Part shown: positions 47,461-56,610 of the stretch, in pieces
Layout: each line of letters opens with the position of its first letter
Numbering within the stretch: position 1 is the stretch's first letter
Source of the DNA: Caloranaerobacter azorensis DSM 13643
GTDB taxonomy: Bacteria > Bacillota > Clostridia > Tissierellales > Thermohalobacteraceae
Direction: 5' to 3'
Assembly (NCBI RefSeq): GCF_900129995.1
Contig: NZ_FQXO01000010.1
Location: forward strand, 1 to 64,000
DNA length: 64,000 nucleotides
Notes under the pieces: model-generated
Databases searched by the model: none
What the model saw: the letters and a program-made list of their open reading frames with translations, nothing else
What the model was told of the DNA's origin: nothing
Position numbers and translations under genes: made by a program

Positions 47461-48282
47461 ATGGGAAAAGAAATGGTTGTATATGTTTTATCAGACTCAA
47501 TAGGTGAAACTGGGGAACAAGTTGCAAGGGCGGCTGTAAGCCAATTTAATTCAGGAAAATATAATATCAAAAGATTTCCATATATTACAGAAGAAGAACA
47601 AATTATCGAGATTTTTAATGAAGCTAGAAATGAGAATTGTATAATTATTTTTACAATAGTTATTGAGAAGTTAAGAAATTTTATACTTGAAAATGCAAAA
47701 AAATATAATATACAGGCAATTGATTTGATGACGCCGGTAATAGATGCAGTTAAAAATGTTGTTGGACATGAACCGAAAAGAGAGCCGGGGCTTATTAGAA
47801 AACTAGATGAGAAGTATTTTAGAAAAGTAGAAGCTATTGAATTTGCAGTAAAATATGATGATGGAAAAGATACAAGAGGGATTAAGTTAGCAGATATTGT
47901 TCTTATAGGTATATCAAGAACTTCTAAAACTCCTCTTAGTATGTATTTAGCTCATAAAAATATAAAGGTAGCTAATATACCTTTAGTACCAGAAGTATCT
48001 CCACCAAAAGAATTATTTGAAATTGCTCCTAAAAAGATAATAGGACTTACTGCAAATCCTATAAAATTGAATGAAATAAGGAAAGAAAGATTGAAGGCAT
48101 TGGGTTTGAGCAATACTGCTAGTTATGCTAGCATGGATAGAATACTTAAAGAACTTGAGTATTCGGAGAAGATAATGAAAAAGTTAGGATGTGTTGTAAT
48201 AGATGTGTCCAATAAAGCCGTTGAAGAAAGTGCAAATATAATTATGGAGATTATAAAGGAAAATAACTTATTAAAGGTTTAA
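47461..48282 (+). CDS. ppsR: Pyruvate phosphate dikinase regulatory protein (PpsR-type)
   Basis: Bifunctional kinase and pyrophosphorylase of the DUF299 family, controlling pyruvate phosphate dikinase or PEP synthase by threonine phosphorylation. The N-terminus has VYVLSDSIGETGEQVARAA and the P-loop-like box is GISRTSKTPLSMYLA near 152. The C-terminal KLGCVVIDVSNKAVEESA is also typical. The 273 residues are normal. It follows the CcpN-like regulator by 114 nt, as in Bacillus. The ATG has a GGGGG site 8 nt upstream. Target PPDK is not in the window. Confidence 0.94.
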   Translation: MGKEMVVYVLSDSIGETGEQVARAAVSQFNSGKYNIKRFPYITEEEQIIEIFNEARNENCIIIFTIVIEKLRNFILENAKKYNIQAIDLMTPVIDAVKNVVGHEPKREPGLIRKLDEKYFRKVEAIEFAVKYDDGKDTRGIKLADIVLIGISRTSKTPLSMYLAHKNIKVANIPLVPEVSPPKELFEIAPKKIIGLTANPIKLNEIRKERLKALGLSNTASYASMDRILKELEYSEKIMKKLGCVVIDVSNKAVEESANIIMEIIKENNLLKV

Positions 48283-48285
48283 ATA

Positions 48286-48310
48286 AGAGTGCTATTTTAA
48301 AGCACTCTTT
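48286..48310 (+). terminator. Intrinsic terminator after ppsR
   Basis: Stem AGAGTGCT / AGCACTCT (8 bp) with a 7-nt loop, followed by TTCTTTC. Confidence 0.75.
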
Positions 48311-48422
48311 CTTTCGCAACTGAATTTGTTAAAAATTACTTTTTAAAAAATAAATAGCAGGATTATATTTGTATATGTTGTATATATTAAATAATAACTT
48401 TATGAATAAAAGGTGATGTTAG

Positions 48423-49433
48423 ATGAATATAAGATCGAGGACAGAGGAATTAGAGAAAAATATTCTTTCTAAATATGCAGCTTTGAGTTCTAAAGCTAAA
48501 AGGAAATTTGAAGAGAAAAAGTGTAGTATTAGAACAGAATTTCAGAGAGATAGAGATAGAATAGTTCATTCGAAAGCATTTCGTAGACTTAAGCATAAAA
48601 CTCAAGTTTTTATTGCTCCAGAAGGAGACCATTATAGGACAAGACTTACTCATACATTGGAGGTAGCACAAATTTCAAGGACTTTAGCTAGAGCTTTAAG
48701 ATTAAATGAAGACTTAGCGGAGGCTATTGCACTAGGTCATGATTTAGGACATACACCTTTTGGACATAAGGGAGAACAAGTTTTAAATGAAATTTTTTCA
48801 AAAGGCTTTAGGCATAATGAACAGAGTTTAAAAGTAGTTGATTATTTAGAATTCCATAATGAAAAACCGGGGTTAAATTTAACATATGAGGTAAGAGATG
48901 GGATTTTAAATCATACAGGGAACAGAGAACCTATTACGTTAGAGGGGAAAATAGTAAAAATAGCTGACAGAATAGCTTATATAAATCATGATATTGACGA
49001 TTCAATAAGAGCTAGAATAATATCTAAAGAAGATTTACCGAAGGACTGTATAAAGGTGTTGGGTTCCACATATGGAGAAAGAATAAATACTATGATTATG
49101 GATATTATAAAAAATAGTTATGAAAGAAACGATATAAAGATGAGCGAGGAAATTAGTTACTATACTAATAAGCTTAGAGATTTTATGTTTCAAAGTGTTT
49201 ATTTGAATAAGAAAGCAAAATCAGAAGAAGATAAGGCAAAATTTATAATAGAACAGCTTTATGAATATTATAATAAAAACTTCGAAAAAATACCAGCAGA
49301 ACATAGGAAACATCATGAAACTATTCGGAGAACTAAAGATGAAATAGTATGTGATTATATTGCTGGTATGACTGATAGATATGCAATTAGGGTTTTTAAG
49401 GATATTTTTGTTCCTCGGCCATGGCAAAAATAA
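48423..49433 (+). CDS. dgt: dGTP triphosphohydrolase-like HD protein
   Basis: HD-domain phosphohydrolase of the dGTPase family, which splits dNTPs to nucleosides and triphosphate. The motif order is RDRDRIVHSKAFRRLKHKTQV near 40, read in parts, then YRTRLTHTLEVAQISRTLA near 74, ALGHDLGHTPFGHKGE near 103, and a later aspartate in VKIADRIAYINHDIDD near 180. The 336 residues place it in the shorter, type 2 group. The ATG follows AAAGGTGATG. Location ahead of dnaG is common in clostridia. Confidence 0.92.
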   Translation: MNIRSRTEELEKNILSKYAALSSKAKRKFEEKKCSIRTEFQRDRDRIVHSKAFRRLKHKTQVFIAPEGDHYRTRLTHTLEVAQISRTLARALRLNEDLAEAIALGHDLGHTPFGHKGEQVLNEIFSKGFRHNEQSLKVVDYLEFHNEKPGLNLTYEVRDGILNHTGNREPITLEGKIVKIADRIAYINHDIDDSIRARIISKEDLPKDCIKVLGSTYGERINTMIMDIIKNSYERNDIKMSEEISYYTNKLRDFMFQSVYLNKKAKSEEDKAKFIIEQLYEYYNKNFEKIPAEHRKHHETIRRTKDEIVCDYIAGMTDRYAIRVFKDIFVPRPWQK

Positions 49434-49793
49434 TATAGTATGAAATTAAAACAAAAAATTAAATAAAAATCAAATTAATCCATAAAATACTAAATAAAAA
49501 TATATAAAAAATTTTTTAAATAGGAAGGAATATATCGATATATGTCGAATAATTTAAACCTGCCATAAAAATGTTTATGTTTTTATAATCCATAATTATA
49601 TTCCTTATCAAATTGCAGATAATTTAAAATATAGTTTATGTTTTAAAATATAAACGAGAATTTTCTTTTTGTTATATTTTGTTATGTTGAAGATTTTGTT
49701 TTAATATATTTCCATTTTAAAGAAGAGTTTTTTTGTTTAAAGGGAAGGAAAAAAGTCTATTTTTGACGAATAGTATTTAAAAGGTGATTATTT
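49434..49793 (+). other. AT-rich intergenic region upstream of dnaG-rpoD
   Basis: 360 nt with no supported gene on either strand. It holds the possible sigma-H promoter described separately and two TGNCGAA sequences that resemble Spo0A boxes (TGTCGAA at 49543-49549 and TGACGAA at 49764-49770). No hairpin terminator for dgt is clear. Confidence 0.6.
49524..49552 (+). promoter_or_regulatory. Sigma-H-type promoter candidate for dnaG-rpoD
   Basis: GAAGGAATA at 49524-49532 fits the -35 pattern RnAGGAWWW. GTCGAATAA at 49544-49552 fits the -10 pattern RnnGAATWW, with an 11-nt spacer. All defined positions match the published Bacillus consensus. In B. subtilis the sigA operon has a sigma-H promoter, which supports this reading. 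The distance to dnaG is about 240 nt. Confidence 0.55.
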
Positions 49794-51626
49794 ATGTCAA
49801 GTACTTTAAATGAAGATTTGATTCAGGAAATAAGAGAAAAAAATGAAATAGTAGGAGTTATTTCACAGTACATTAGGTTAAAAAAAACTGGTGCTAACTA
49901 TAAAGCACTATGCCCTTTTCATAATGAAAAAACACCTTCATTTGTTGTATCGCCTTCAAAGCAGATTTTCCATTGCTTTGGATGCGGAGTGGGTGGTGAT
50001 GTAATTAGTTTTATAATGAGGTATGAAAACCTAGATTTTAAGGAAGCTATTAAGATATTAGCTGATAGAGCAGGTATAGAAATTGATGAAAGCAATATGA
50101 AAAAGAATATTGAGCTAGAAAGAAGAAAAAATAGACTTTATCAAATAAATCGAGAAGCAGCTAGATATTTTTATTATAATTTACAAAAAAATAGTAGAGG
50201 ATATAACTATTTTAGAAAAAGAGGTGTTTCAAGTAATACTATAAAAATTTTTGGACTTGGATATGCTAATCCAGAATGGAATGATTTGCTGAAATACTTA
50301 GTATCAAAAGGTTATGGTGAAGAGGAATTATTAGAGGCAGGACTGGTTATTGAAAAGAAAAATAAAAATGGTTTTTATGATAGATTTAGAGACAGAGTTA
50401 TGTTTCCTATAGTAAACACAAGAGGCAAAGTTATAGGTTTTGGTGGTAGAGTATTAGATGATTCTGTACCTAAATATTTAAATTCTCCAGATACTCTTGT
50501 GTTTTCTAAAGGTAACAATTTATTTGGATTAAATTTGGTATATAAAAATTCAAAAATAGATAAAATTTTATTAGTTGAAGGTTATATGGATGTTATTTCC
50601 TTATATAATAAAGGTATTGTTTATAGTGTAGCTTCTCTTGGTACAGCTTTTACAGAAAGTCAGTGTAAAATGCTAAAAAGATGGAATGACAGCATTTATA
50701 TTTGTTATGATTCTGATGATGCAGGACTAAAAGCATCTAACAAGGCATTAGATTTATTGAAAAGAGTAGGATTTAAGCCTAGAGTTATAATTTTACCTGA
50801 TGGATTAGATCCAGATGAGTATATTAATAAATTTGGAAAGGAGTTATTTGAAAATTTATTTACTACTGCATTAGATTATATTGATTTTAAAATATTATAT
50901 TATAGAAATAAGTTTGATATAAATACTGTTCAAGGGAAAGTAGATTTTATAAAAAATATATCACAGGATATAAAAAATATATCAAGTCCTGTTGAAAGAG
51001 ATGTATATATTAATAGAGTTTCTGATGAAGTTAATATTTCTGTCGATGCTATAAAAAGAGAAATTTTTGGTATAAAAGGTATTAAAACTAGATTAAAGGA
51101 CAAGTATATAAATGCTAATTATAGAGATACTAATAAAAGTAAGATTGTTCCAGTAGAAAATGTTTTGGAACCTGGTCATTTAACTGCAGAAAAAAGCCTT
51201 TTAAATTTATTGATTAGTGATGAATATATATATGAAAAAATTAAAGAAGATTTTTCGCCAGATGATTTTCTTGATCCAATGAATAGAAAGATTGCAGAAT
51301 TAGTTTATGATAACTATAGGAAAGGTAAAAAAATTACGAAACAGGAGATTATTGATAATTTTTCAAATTCCGAATTAGACAAATTGAATGAAATTCTGGC
51401 GATTAAAATAAATTTTGATGATAGTGAAAAAGAAAAGGCTGTAGATGACTATTTAAAGAAAATAAATTATTACAAGTTGAAGATAAAAAGAAAACAAATA
51501 AGAGAAAAGATAAAGCTTATAGAGTCTAAGAAAGTTATAAATGAAGGAGAGGAAGAGGAATTAAAAGAGTTATGTTTAGAATTGATGGAAGTAGACAAAG
51601 CTTTAAAATTACACTGTTTGTTTTAG
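49794..51626 (+). CDS. dnaG: DNA primase
   Basis: Synthesises RNA primers for replication. The 610 residues have the N-terminal zinc ribbon (CPFHNEKTPSF and FHCFGCGVGGDVISF, Cys and His ligands near 40-64). The TOPRIM catalytic domain has DKILLVEGYMDVISLY near 260 and YICYDSDDAGLKA near 304. The C-terminal helicase-binding domain is about 440-610. The ATG follows AAAGGTGA. It is 18 nt before rpoD, giving the macromolecular synthesis operon dnaG-rpoD without rpsU, which is elsewhere in the window. Confidence 0.98.
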   Translation: MSSTLNEDLIQEIREKNEIVGVISQYIRLKKTGANYKALCPFHNEKTPSFVVSPSKQIFHCFGCGVGGDVISFIMRYENLDFKEAIKILADRAGIEIDESNMKKNIELERRKNRLYQINREAARYFYYNLQKNSRGYNYFRKRGVSSNTIKIFGLGYANPEWNDLLKYLVSKGYGEEELLEAGLVIEKKNKNGFYDRFRDRVMFPIVNTRGKVIGFGGRVLDDSVPKYLNSPDTLVFSKGNNLFGLNLVYKNSKIDKILLVEGYMDVISLYNKGIVYSVASLGTAFTESQCKMLKRWNDSIYICYDSDDAGLKASNKALDLLKRVGFKPRVIILPDGLDPDEYINKFGKELFENLFTTALDYIDFKILYYRNKFDINTVQGKVDFIKNISQDIKNISSPVERDVYINRVSDEVNISVDAIKREIFGIKGIKTRLKDKYINANYRDTNKSKIVPVENVLEPGHLTAEKSLLNLLISDEYIYEKIKEDFSPDDFLDPMNRKIAELVYDNYRKGKKITKQEIIDNFSNSELDKLNEILAIKINFDDSEKEKAVDDYLKKINYYKLKIKRKQIREKIKLIESKKVINEGEEEELKELCLELMEVDKALKLHCLF

Positions 51627-51644
51627 CTGAAGGGAGGGAACTAA

Positions 51645-52739
51645 ATGAGCAAAGATAAAGAAAAGGACATGAAGATAAATACTATGAAAAAGTTGATTGA
51701 AAAAGGTAAAAAACAGGGGATGTTAACATATAAAGAAATTATGGATACATTAGAGGAGATAGATATTGATTCAGATCAAATAGATGAAATATACCAGGGT
51801 TTAGAGGAAATGGGTATAGATATAGTTGGTGATAAAGAAGATGAAATATTACTAGAAAAAGAAGAAATACATGAAATTACAGAAGATGATTTATCTTTAC
51901 CTAAAGGGATAAGCGTAGATGACCCTGTTAGAATGTATTTGAAAGAAATAGGGAAAGTACCACTACTTACAGCAGAAGAGGAAATTGAATTGGCTAAAAG
52001 AATGGAACAAGGTGATGAATTGGCAAAAAAGAGATTAATCGAGGCGAATCTAAGATTAGTTGTAAGTATAGCAAAAAGATATGTTGGTAGAGGAATGCTC
52101 TTTTTAGATTTAATACAAGAAGGTAATTTGGGTCTTATAAAAGCTGTTGAAAAGTTTGACTATAGAAAGGGCTATAAATTTAGTACCTATGCTACATGGT
52201 GGATAAGACAGGCAATTACTAGAGCTATAGCAGATCAGGCTAGAACTATTAGGATACCTGTTCATATGGTTGAGACAATAAATAAATTGATTAGAGTTTC
52301 TAGACAATTATTACAAACTTTAGGAAGAGAGCCTACTCCTGAAGAGATTGCTAAAGAAATGAATTTGGAAGAAGAGAAAGTTAGAGAGATATTAAAAATA
52401 GCTCAAGAACCTGTTTCATTAGAAACGCCTATTGGCGAAGAGGAAGATAGTCATCTTGGTGATTTTATTCCTGATGATGATGCACAAGCACCTTCTGAAG
52501 CAGCTACATTTACTTTACTTAAAGAGCAATTGGTAGAAGTATTAGATACATTAACGCCTAGAGAACAGAAGGTTTTAATTCTCAGGTTTGGTCTTGAAGA
52601 CGGGAGAGCGCGTACGTTAGAAGAAGTTGGTAAAGAATTTGATGTAACTAGAGAAAGAATCAGACAAATTGAAGCAAAGGCTTTAAGAAAGCTAAGACAT
52701 CCAAGCAGAAGTAAAAAATTAAAAGACTTTTTAGAATAA
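51645..52739 (+). CDS. rpoD: RNA polymerase primary sigma factor SigA
   Basis: Vegetative sigma-70 factor, 364 residues. The N-terminal region 1.1-like part is short (about 1-80). Region 1.2-2 contains [32 protein letters not shown] and the core- and -10-binding [19 protein letters not shown], read in parts. Region 3 has [10 protein letters not shown] and region 4 has [25 protein letters not shown]. The tail ends [15 protein letters not shown], the canonical primary sigma ending. The ATG follows GGGAGGG. A 15-bp hairpin ends the operon. Confidence 0.99.
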   Translation: MSKDKEKDMKINTMKKLIEKGKKQGMLTYKEIMDTLEEIDIDSDQIDEIYQGLEEMGIDIVGDKEDEILLEKEEIHEITEDDLSLPKGISVDDPVRMYLKEIGKVPLLTAEEEIELAKRMEQGDELAKKRLIEANLRLVVSIAKRYVGRGMLFLDLIQEGNLGLIKAVEKFDYRKGYKFSTYATWWIRQAITRAIADQARTIRIPVHMVETINKLIRVSRQLLQTLGREPTPEEIAKEMNLEEEKVREILKIAQEPVSLETPIGEEEDSHLGDFIPDDDAQAPSEAATFTLLKEQLVEVLDTLTPREQKVLILRFGLEDGRARTLEEVGKEFDVTRERIRQIEAKALRKLRHPSRSKKLKDFLE

Positions 52740-52776
52740 AATTAAAGATTCGCCGAGGGCGAATCTTTAATTTTGA
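52740..52776 (+). terminator. Bidirectional terminator between rpoD and the minus-strand gene
   Basis: A perfect 15-bp stem (52740-52754 with 52758-52772), a 3-nt loop and TTTTG. The other arm contains the stop codon of the convergent small gene. Confidence 0.85.
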
Positions 52777-52946
52777 TCTCTTAAATAATAATGTTTTTTA
52801 GAATCATTAATTTTAATGTTTTCCTTTTTTTCATTAATATAAACTTTGAGTTCTTCAGCTTCTTTTTGCCAATTAATTGTTGTACCACCCCATGTGAAAG
52901 TTGGAATGTCATAAAAACTTTTAATTTTATTTGGTTTATGAGTCAT
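52767..52946 (-). CDS. Hypothetical small protein convergent with rpoD
   Basis: Not recognised. The 59-residue product begins MTHKPNKIKSFYDIPTFTWG and then has INWQKEAEELKVYI and a lysine-rich hydrophilic tail. Support for a real gene comes from GAGGTG 7 nt before the ATG at 52946, from a shared terminator, and from its convergent position in an otherwise empty gap. The open frame on the other strand over the same DNA has no ribosome binding site. No signal peptide or membrane helix is seen. Confidence 0.6.
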   Translation of the reverse strand: MTHKPNKIKSFYDIPTFTWGGTTINWQKEAEELKVYINEKKENIKINDSKKHYYLRDQN

Positions 52947-53020
52947 AGCAAACACCTCATTAATAGTTTTCTCAATAGTAATAGTTTTTAATATATTTTT
53001 TTAGTAAATTTAAATAGTAA

Positions 53021-53029
53021 TGGTATAAT
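53021..53029 (+). promoter_or_regulatory. Extended -10 promoter candidate for trmK
   Basis: TGGTATAAT matches TGnTATAAT, 53 nt before trmK. The -35 position has only TTAGTA. Confidence 0.45.
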
Positions 53030-53081
53030 ATAATTAAGGGTTAGTGTATATGAAAGTAAATATAGAAGAAGGAGTAGCAAT

Positions 53082-53777
53082 ATGAAGTTATCACCGAGGT
53101 TAAAAGCAATAGTCGATTATGTTGAAAATAATTCTTTTGTTGCAGATATTGGTACAGATCATGCTTATATACCTGTATATCTTGTTGAAAATAATATTTC
53201 TAAAAAAGTTATTGCTTCAGATGTTAATAAAGGTCCACTTGAAAATGCTAAAAAATATGTAGATTTGAAAAGATTAAGTCATAGAATAAACTTAAGATTA
53301 GGAGATGGAATAAAAATATTAAAGCCAAATGAAGTAGATACTGTTATTATAGCCGGTATGGGTGGCTTATTAATTAAAAAAATACTTGAAGAAGGGAATG
53401 AAATAGCTGAGACAATAGATAATTTTATACTGCAACCTATGATAGCATCTGATGAACTAAGAAAATATTTAATTAGGCATAATTATAAAATTATTGACGA
53501 AAAATTGGTTAAAGAAGGAGATAAAATATATGAAATCATGTTAGTTAGACATGGCAAGGATAATATTAGTGATGAAATATATTTTGAGATAGGTGAAAAA
53601 TTGGTGGAGAATAAAGATCCATTATTAAAAGAATTGATTCAGAAAAAATTAAGAGAGATTAAAAATATATTGCAAAAAATTAGGATAAATGAATCAATAA
53701 AGGCACAAGAAAAATTAAATATAATAAAGATAAAATATGATAAGTTGAAGGGGGTATTAAAATCCATTGATTGTTAA
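53082..53777 (+). CDS. trmK: tRNA (adenine-22-N1) methyltransferase
   Basis: TrmK makes m1A22 in tRNA of Gram-positives. The 231 residues begin with the SAM-binding Rossmann domain, LSPRLKAIVDYV then VADIGTDHAYIPVYLVENN near 20 and VIIAGMGGLLIKKILEEG near 87. ILQPMIASDELRKYL is near 115, and the C-terminal coiled coil is about 165-225. The ATG follows AGAAGGAG. Order rpoD-trmK-Nif3-like matches Bacillus sigA-yqfN-yqfO. It overlaps the next gene by 11 nt. Confidence 0.96.
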   Translation: MKLSPRLKAIVDYVENNSFVADIGTDHAYIPVYLVENNISKKVIASDVNKGPLENAKKYVDLKRLSHRINLRLGDGIKILKPNEVDTVIIAGMGGLLIKKILEEGNEIAETIDNFILQPMIASDELRKYLIRHNYKIIDEKLVKEGDKIYEIMLVRHGKDNISDEIYFEIGEKLVENKDPLLKELIQKKLREIKNILQKIRINESIKAQEKLNIIKIKYDKLKGVLKSIDC

Positions 53778-54870
53778 AGAAATATTGGACATAATGGAGA
53801 AAATAGCTCCTATTAAACTAGTTGATAAGTGGGATAATTGTGGTTTTCAAATTGGTAATATTAATAAAAATGTAGAGGCTATTATGTTAACACTAGATGT
53901 TGCAGAAGAAGTGGTCCAAGAAGCTATAAGTAAAAATGTTGATTTAATAATATCTCATCATCCAATTCTATTTAATCCTATATCTGAAATTACTTTAAAT
54001 GATACTAAAGGTAAAATACTTTATGATATCATTAGACACGATATATCTGTGTATAGTGCTCATACAAATCTAGATGTATGTAAAGGCGGCGTAAATGATG
54101 TTTTAGCTGATATACTTCAATTAAAAAACAAAAAAATATTAAGTAAATTATATGAAGAAAAATTGTACAAGTTGGTCGTATTTGTTCCTAAAACACATGT
54201 AAAAAAAGTGAGAGATACAATAACTGAAAGTGGAGGTGGATGGATAGGGAATTATAGTCATTGTACATTTAATATTGATGGTTTTGGAACTTTCATGCCT
54301 AGAGAGGGGACAAATCCTTTTATAGGTACTGAAGGGGAAGTAGAAGTAGTGGAAGAAATTAGAATTGAAACTATAGTGCCAGAAAGTATTTTGGATACAG
54401 TTGTTGAAAATATGATAAAAGTACATCCTTATGAAGAAGTAGCTTATGATGTATATCTTTTGAACAATAAAGGTTTTGATTATGGATATGGTAGAATTGG
54501 CGAATTACAGGATATCATTGCTCTTGGTGATTTTGCAAAATATGTTAAGAAAAAACTCAATTGTAAGTCTATTAAAGTGATAGGAGATATAAATAAGAAT
54601 GTAAGAAGAGTAGCCGTTTGTGGGGGGAGTGGTGCTGAATTTATTGAAATAGCTTCAAAGAAGGGAGCAGATGTATTAGTAACAGGAGATATAAAATACC
54701 ATGAAGCACAATTGGCTATAAATTTAGGATTATCTTTAATAGATGCAAATCATTATGATACGGAAAAAGTAATATTACCATATTTGAAAGAATATATTCA
54801 AAAAGAGGTTGGTAATAGTATAGATATATATACAAGCAATTTCAATAGTGTCCCCTATGAAATTTTTTGA
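53767..54870 (+). CDS. Nif3-like dinuclear metal centre hexameric protein (YqfO type)
   Basis: A 367-residue Nif3 family protein, corresponding to Bacillus YqfO. The N-terminal half has KWDNCGFQIG near 20 and LIISHHPILF near 60, with His ligands. The central insertion (about 130-235) is the PII-like domain seen in the long forms. The C-terminal half has VAVCGGSGAEFIEIA near 280 and VLVTGDIKYHEA near 300, with more ligands. The metal site looks intact; the biological role is uncertain, though GTP cyclohydrolase-type claims exist. TTG start behind AAGGGGG, overlapping trmK. Confidence 0.93.
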   Translation: MIVKEILDIMEKIAPIKLVDKWDNCGFQIGNINKNVEAIMLTLDVAEEVVQEAISKNVDLIISHHPILFNPISEITLNDTKGKILYDIIRHDISVYSAHTNLDVCKGGVNDVLADILQLKNKKILSKLYEEKLYKLVVFVPKTHVKKVRDTITESGGGWIGNYSHCTFNIDGFGTFMPREGTNPFIGTEGEVEVVEEIRIETIVPESILDTVVENMIKVHPYEEVAYDVYLLNNKGFDYGYGRIGELQDIIALGDFAKYVKKKLNCKSIKVIGDINKNVRRVAVCGGSGAEFIEIASKKGADVLVTGDIKYHEAQLAINLGLSLIDANHYDTEKVILPYLKEYIQKEVGNSIDIYTSNFNSVPYEIF

Positions 54871-54894
54871 TAATGGGGGTAAGGAGGGGATTTA

Positions 54895-55614
54895 ATGGTT
54901 CAATTAGAGCTTTTGTGGCAGTTACAAAAACATTATTTAGAGCTTAATAGATTAGAAAGAAAATTAAAGGATTTAAATAAAAGAGATGAGATAGAAGAAT
55001 TTAAGGTGAAGATACATCAGTATGAATATGATTTGGAAAATAAAAAAACAAGATTAGAAGTAAATAATATGAAAATCAATAGGTATAATAGTAAGGTTAA
55101 TCAATTGAAATATGAATTTAAAGAAATTGAAAACAAATTATATAGTGGTAAAATAAAAGATATAAAGCAGCTTACTTATATGGAAAGTGAAAGCAAGAAA
55201 ATTAAGGAAGAGATAGAAAAATTAGAAACCGAAATAATATTGTTAATGGAAGAAATCGATAAACTTAGAAATGAAATTATTGAGGTTGAAAAGACTTATG
55301 ATGAATTAAAGAAAAATTTAGAACAAATAATTATTGATAATGATAGCTTAATGCAAAAGGTGGAATTAGATATAAAAAAAGAAAAGGAAATAATTGATAG
55401 AATATCAGCGGATATAGATGAAGTAAGTTTGAAAAAGTTTAATAAACTATTGAAGAATAAAGGAAGGGCAGTAGTTGAAGTAGAGGGAGATAAGTGTACG
55501 GGATGTTATATGGTTGTTCCTTTGTCGATATTGTCGAAATTAAAATATAGTGATAGTATTACTTATTGTGATAATTGTGGTAGGATTCTATATTATAAAA
55601 AGCAGGAGGAATAG
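54895..55614 (+). CDS. C4-type zinc ribbon, coiled-coil protein
   Basis: A 239-residue protein. Residues 10-185 form a long antiparallel coiled coil full of Glu and Lys. The last 40 residues are a zinc ribbon, with CTGCYMVVP near 200 and ITYCDNCGRILYY near 221. This is the C4-type zinc ribbon/CT398-like family that commonly follows nif3-like genes in bacteria. Its job is not firmly known; links to flagellar or envelope proteins exist in other phyla. Start ATG follows AAGGAGGGG. It is 2 nt from the ATG of rnhA. Confidence 0.9.
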   Translation: MVQLELLWQLQKHYLELNRLERKLKDLNKRDEIEEFKVKIHQYEYDLENKKTRLEVNNMKINRYNSKVNQLKYEFKEIENKLYSGKIKDIKQLTYMESESKKIKEEIEKLETEIILLMEEIDKLRNEIIEVEKTYDELKKNLEQIIIDNDSLMQKVELDIKKEKEIIDRISADIDEVSLKKFNKLLKNKGRAVVEVEGDKCTGCYMVVPLSILSKLKYSDSITYCDNCGRILYYKKQEE

Positions 55615-55615
55615 A

Positions 55616-56044
55616 ATGAGGAAAGCAATAATACACACAGATGGAGGTTCAAGAGGAAATCCCGGTTTAGCTGGTATTGGGGTTATTATATATGATGAAT
55701 CAAAGAATGTAGTACTTGAGTTAAGTCAGTATATTGGGATTCAGACTAATAATGTTGCCGAATATAAAGCTTTAGTTAGAGCTTTAGAGTTATCTTATGA
55801 GATGGGGATAAAAGATGTTGAATTTTATATGGATAGTGAATTAGTAGTTAAGCAAATAAAGGGCGAATATAAGGTCAAAAATGAGAGAATGAAACCATTC
55901 TATGAAATTGCAAATTCTTTGATTAGCCAGTTTGATAATTTTAGCATACATCATGTTAGAAGGGAAAAAAATAAAAAGGCTGATGAGTTAGCAAATTTAG
56001 CAATGGATATGAAGGGTATTAGTATTAAAAGAAAGAACATGTAA
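55616..56044 (+). CDS. rnhA: Ribonuclease HI family protein
   Basis: RNase H-fold nuclease of the short YpdQ/RnhA type. The 142 residues hold the four acidic residues: IHTDGGSRGNPG near 7-18, NNVAEYKALVRAL near 45, EFYMDSELVVKQIKGEY near 72, and KKADELANLAM near 127. It may cleave RNA in RNA-DNA hybrids. Start ATG 55616 lies behind GCAGGAGGA, preferred to a longer frame that runs through the preceding gene. It is followed by the rnpB promoter. Confidence 0.93.
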   Translation: MRKAIIHTDGGSRGNPGLAGIGVIIYDESKNVVLELSQYIGIQTNNVAEYKALVRALELSYEMGIKDVEFYMDSELVVKQIKGEYKVKNERMKPFYEIANSLISQFDNFSIHHVRREKNKKADELANLAMDMKGISIKRKNM

Positions 56045-56065
56045 AGTGTTTACTATAATTACCAT

Positions 56066-56094
56066 TTGACGGAGAATATTTATTATGTTATAGT
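56066..56094 (+). promoter_or_regulatory. Sigma-A promoter of rnpB
   Basis: TTGACG at 56066-56071, a 17-nt spacer and TATAGT at 56089-56094. The transcript would begin near 56101. Confidence 0.85.
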
Positions 56095-56120
56095 ATTCTT
56101 TGTCGGTAAGAAAAGAATAG

Positions 56121-56496
56121 CGAGTAAGTCAGACAGCCGCATGCATTTAGCATGAGGAAAGTCCGAGCTCCGCAGGGCAGGATGCTGGGTAATACCCAGT
56201 GGGGGCGACCCTAAGGATAGTGCAACAGAAATATACCGCCTGACACTTAATATATGTAGCTATAGATGTTACCATATATTAAGTGCCGGGTAAGGGTGGA
56301 AAGGTGAGGTAAGAGCTCACCAGCAGCTAGGCGACTAGCTGGCTCTGTAAACCCCATCTGGAGCAAGACCAAGTTAGGGACATAAAAAGGTGGTGGCCCG
56401 TCACCGTCCCGGTTGGTAGGTCGCTAGAGCCTATTGGCGACAATAGGCGTAGATAGATGGCTGTCTAACACAGAACTCGGCTTATAGACTTACTCG
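56121..56496 (+). ncRNA. rnpB: RNase P RNA, bacterial type A
   Basis: Catalytic RNA that trims the 5' leader of pre-tRNA. Diagnostic conserved stretches are all present: GAGGAAAGTCCGAGCT near 56152, GGGTAAGGGTGGAAAGGTG near 56287, GTAAACCCCAT near 56348, and AGATAGATGGCTGTC near 56450 with ACAGAACTCGGCTTAT near 56469. The P1 stem CGAGTAAGTC / GACTTACTCG (56121-56130 with 56487-56496) fixes the ends. The fold is the ancestral type A, common in clostridia, not the Bacillus type B. The true 5' end may lie up to 20 nt further left. Confidence 0.98.
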
Positions 56497-56503
56497 TTTA
56501 TTG

Positions 56504-56534
56504 ATAACATCTGCTATATAGCAGATGTTATTTT
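56504..56534 (+). terminator. Terminator of rnpB
   Basis: A 12-bp stem ATAACATCTGCT / AGCAGATGTTAT with loop ATAT, followed by TTTT. Confidence 0.8.
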
Positions 56535-56610
56535 AATTAAAGAATTGAGAAAGAAGCACATTATTTTGCAGGTGCTTTTTTACTATTAGAAGATAGTTTT
56601 GATCAGAAAG

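Noticed and set aside
52791-52991. Plus-strand 66-codon frame opposite the small gene at 52767-52946
   Set aside because: No ribosome binding site and a Phe/Asn-rich translation; the minus-strand frame has the better start context.
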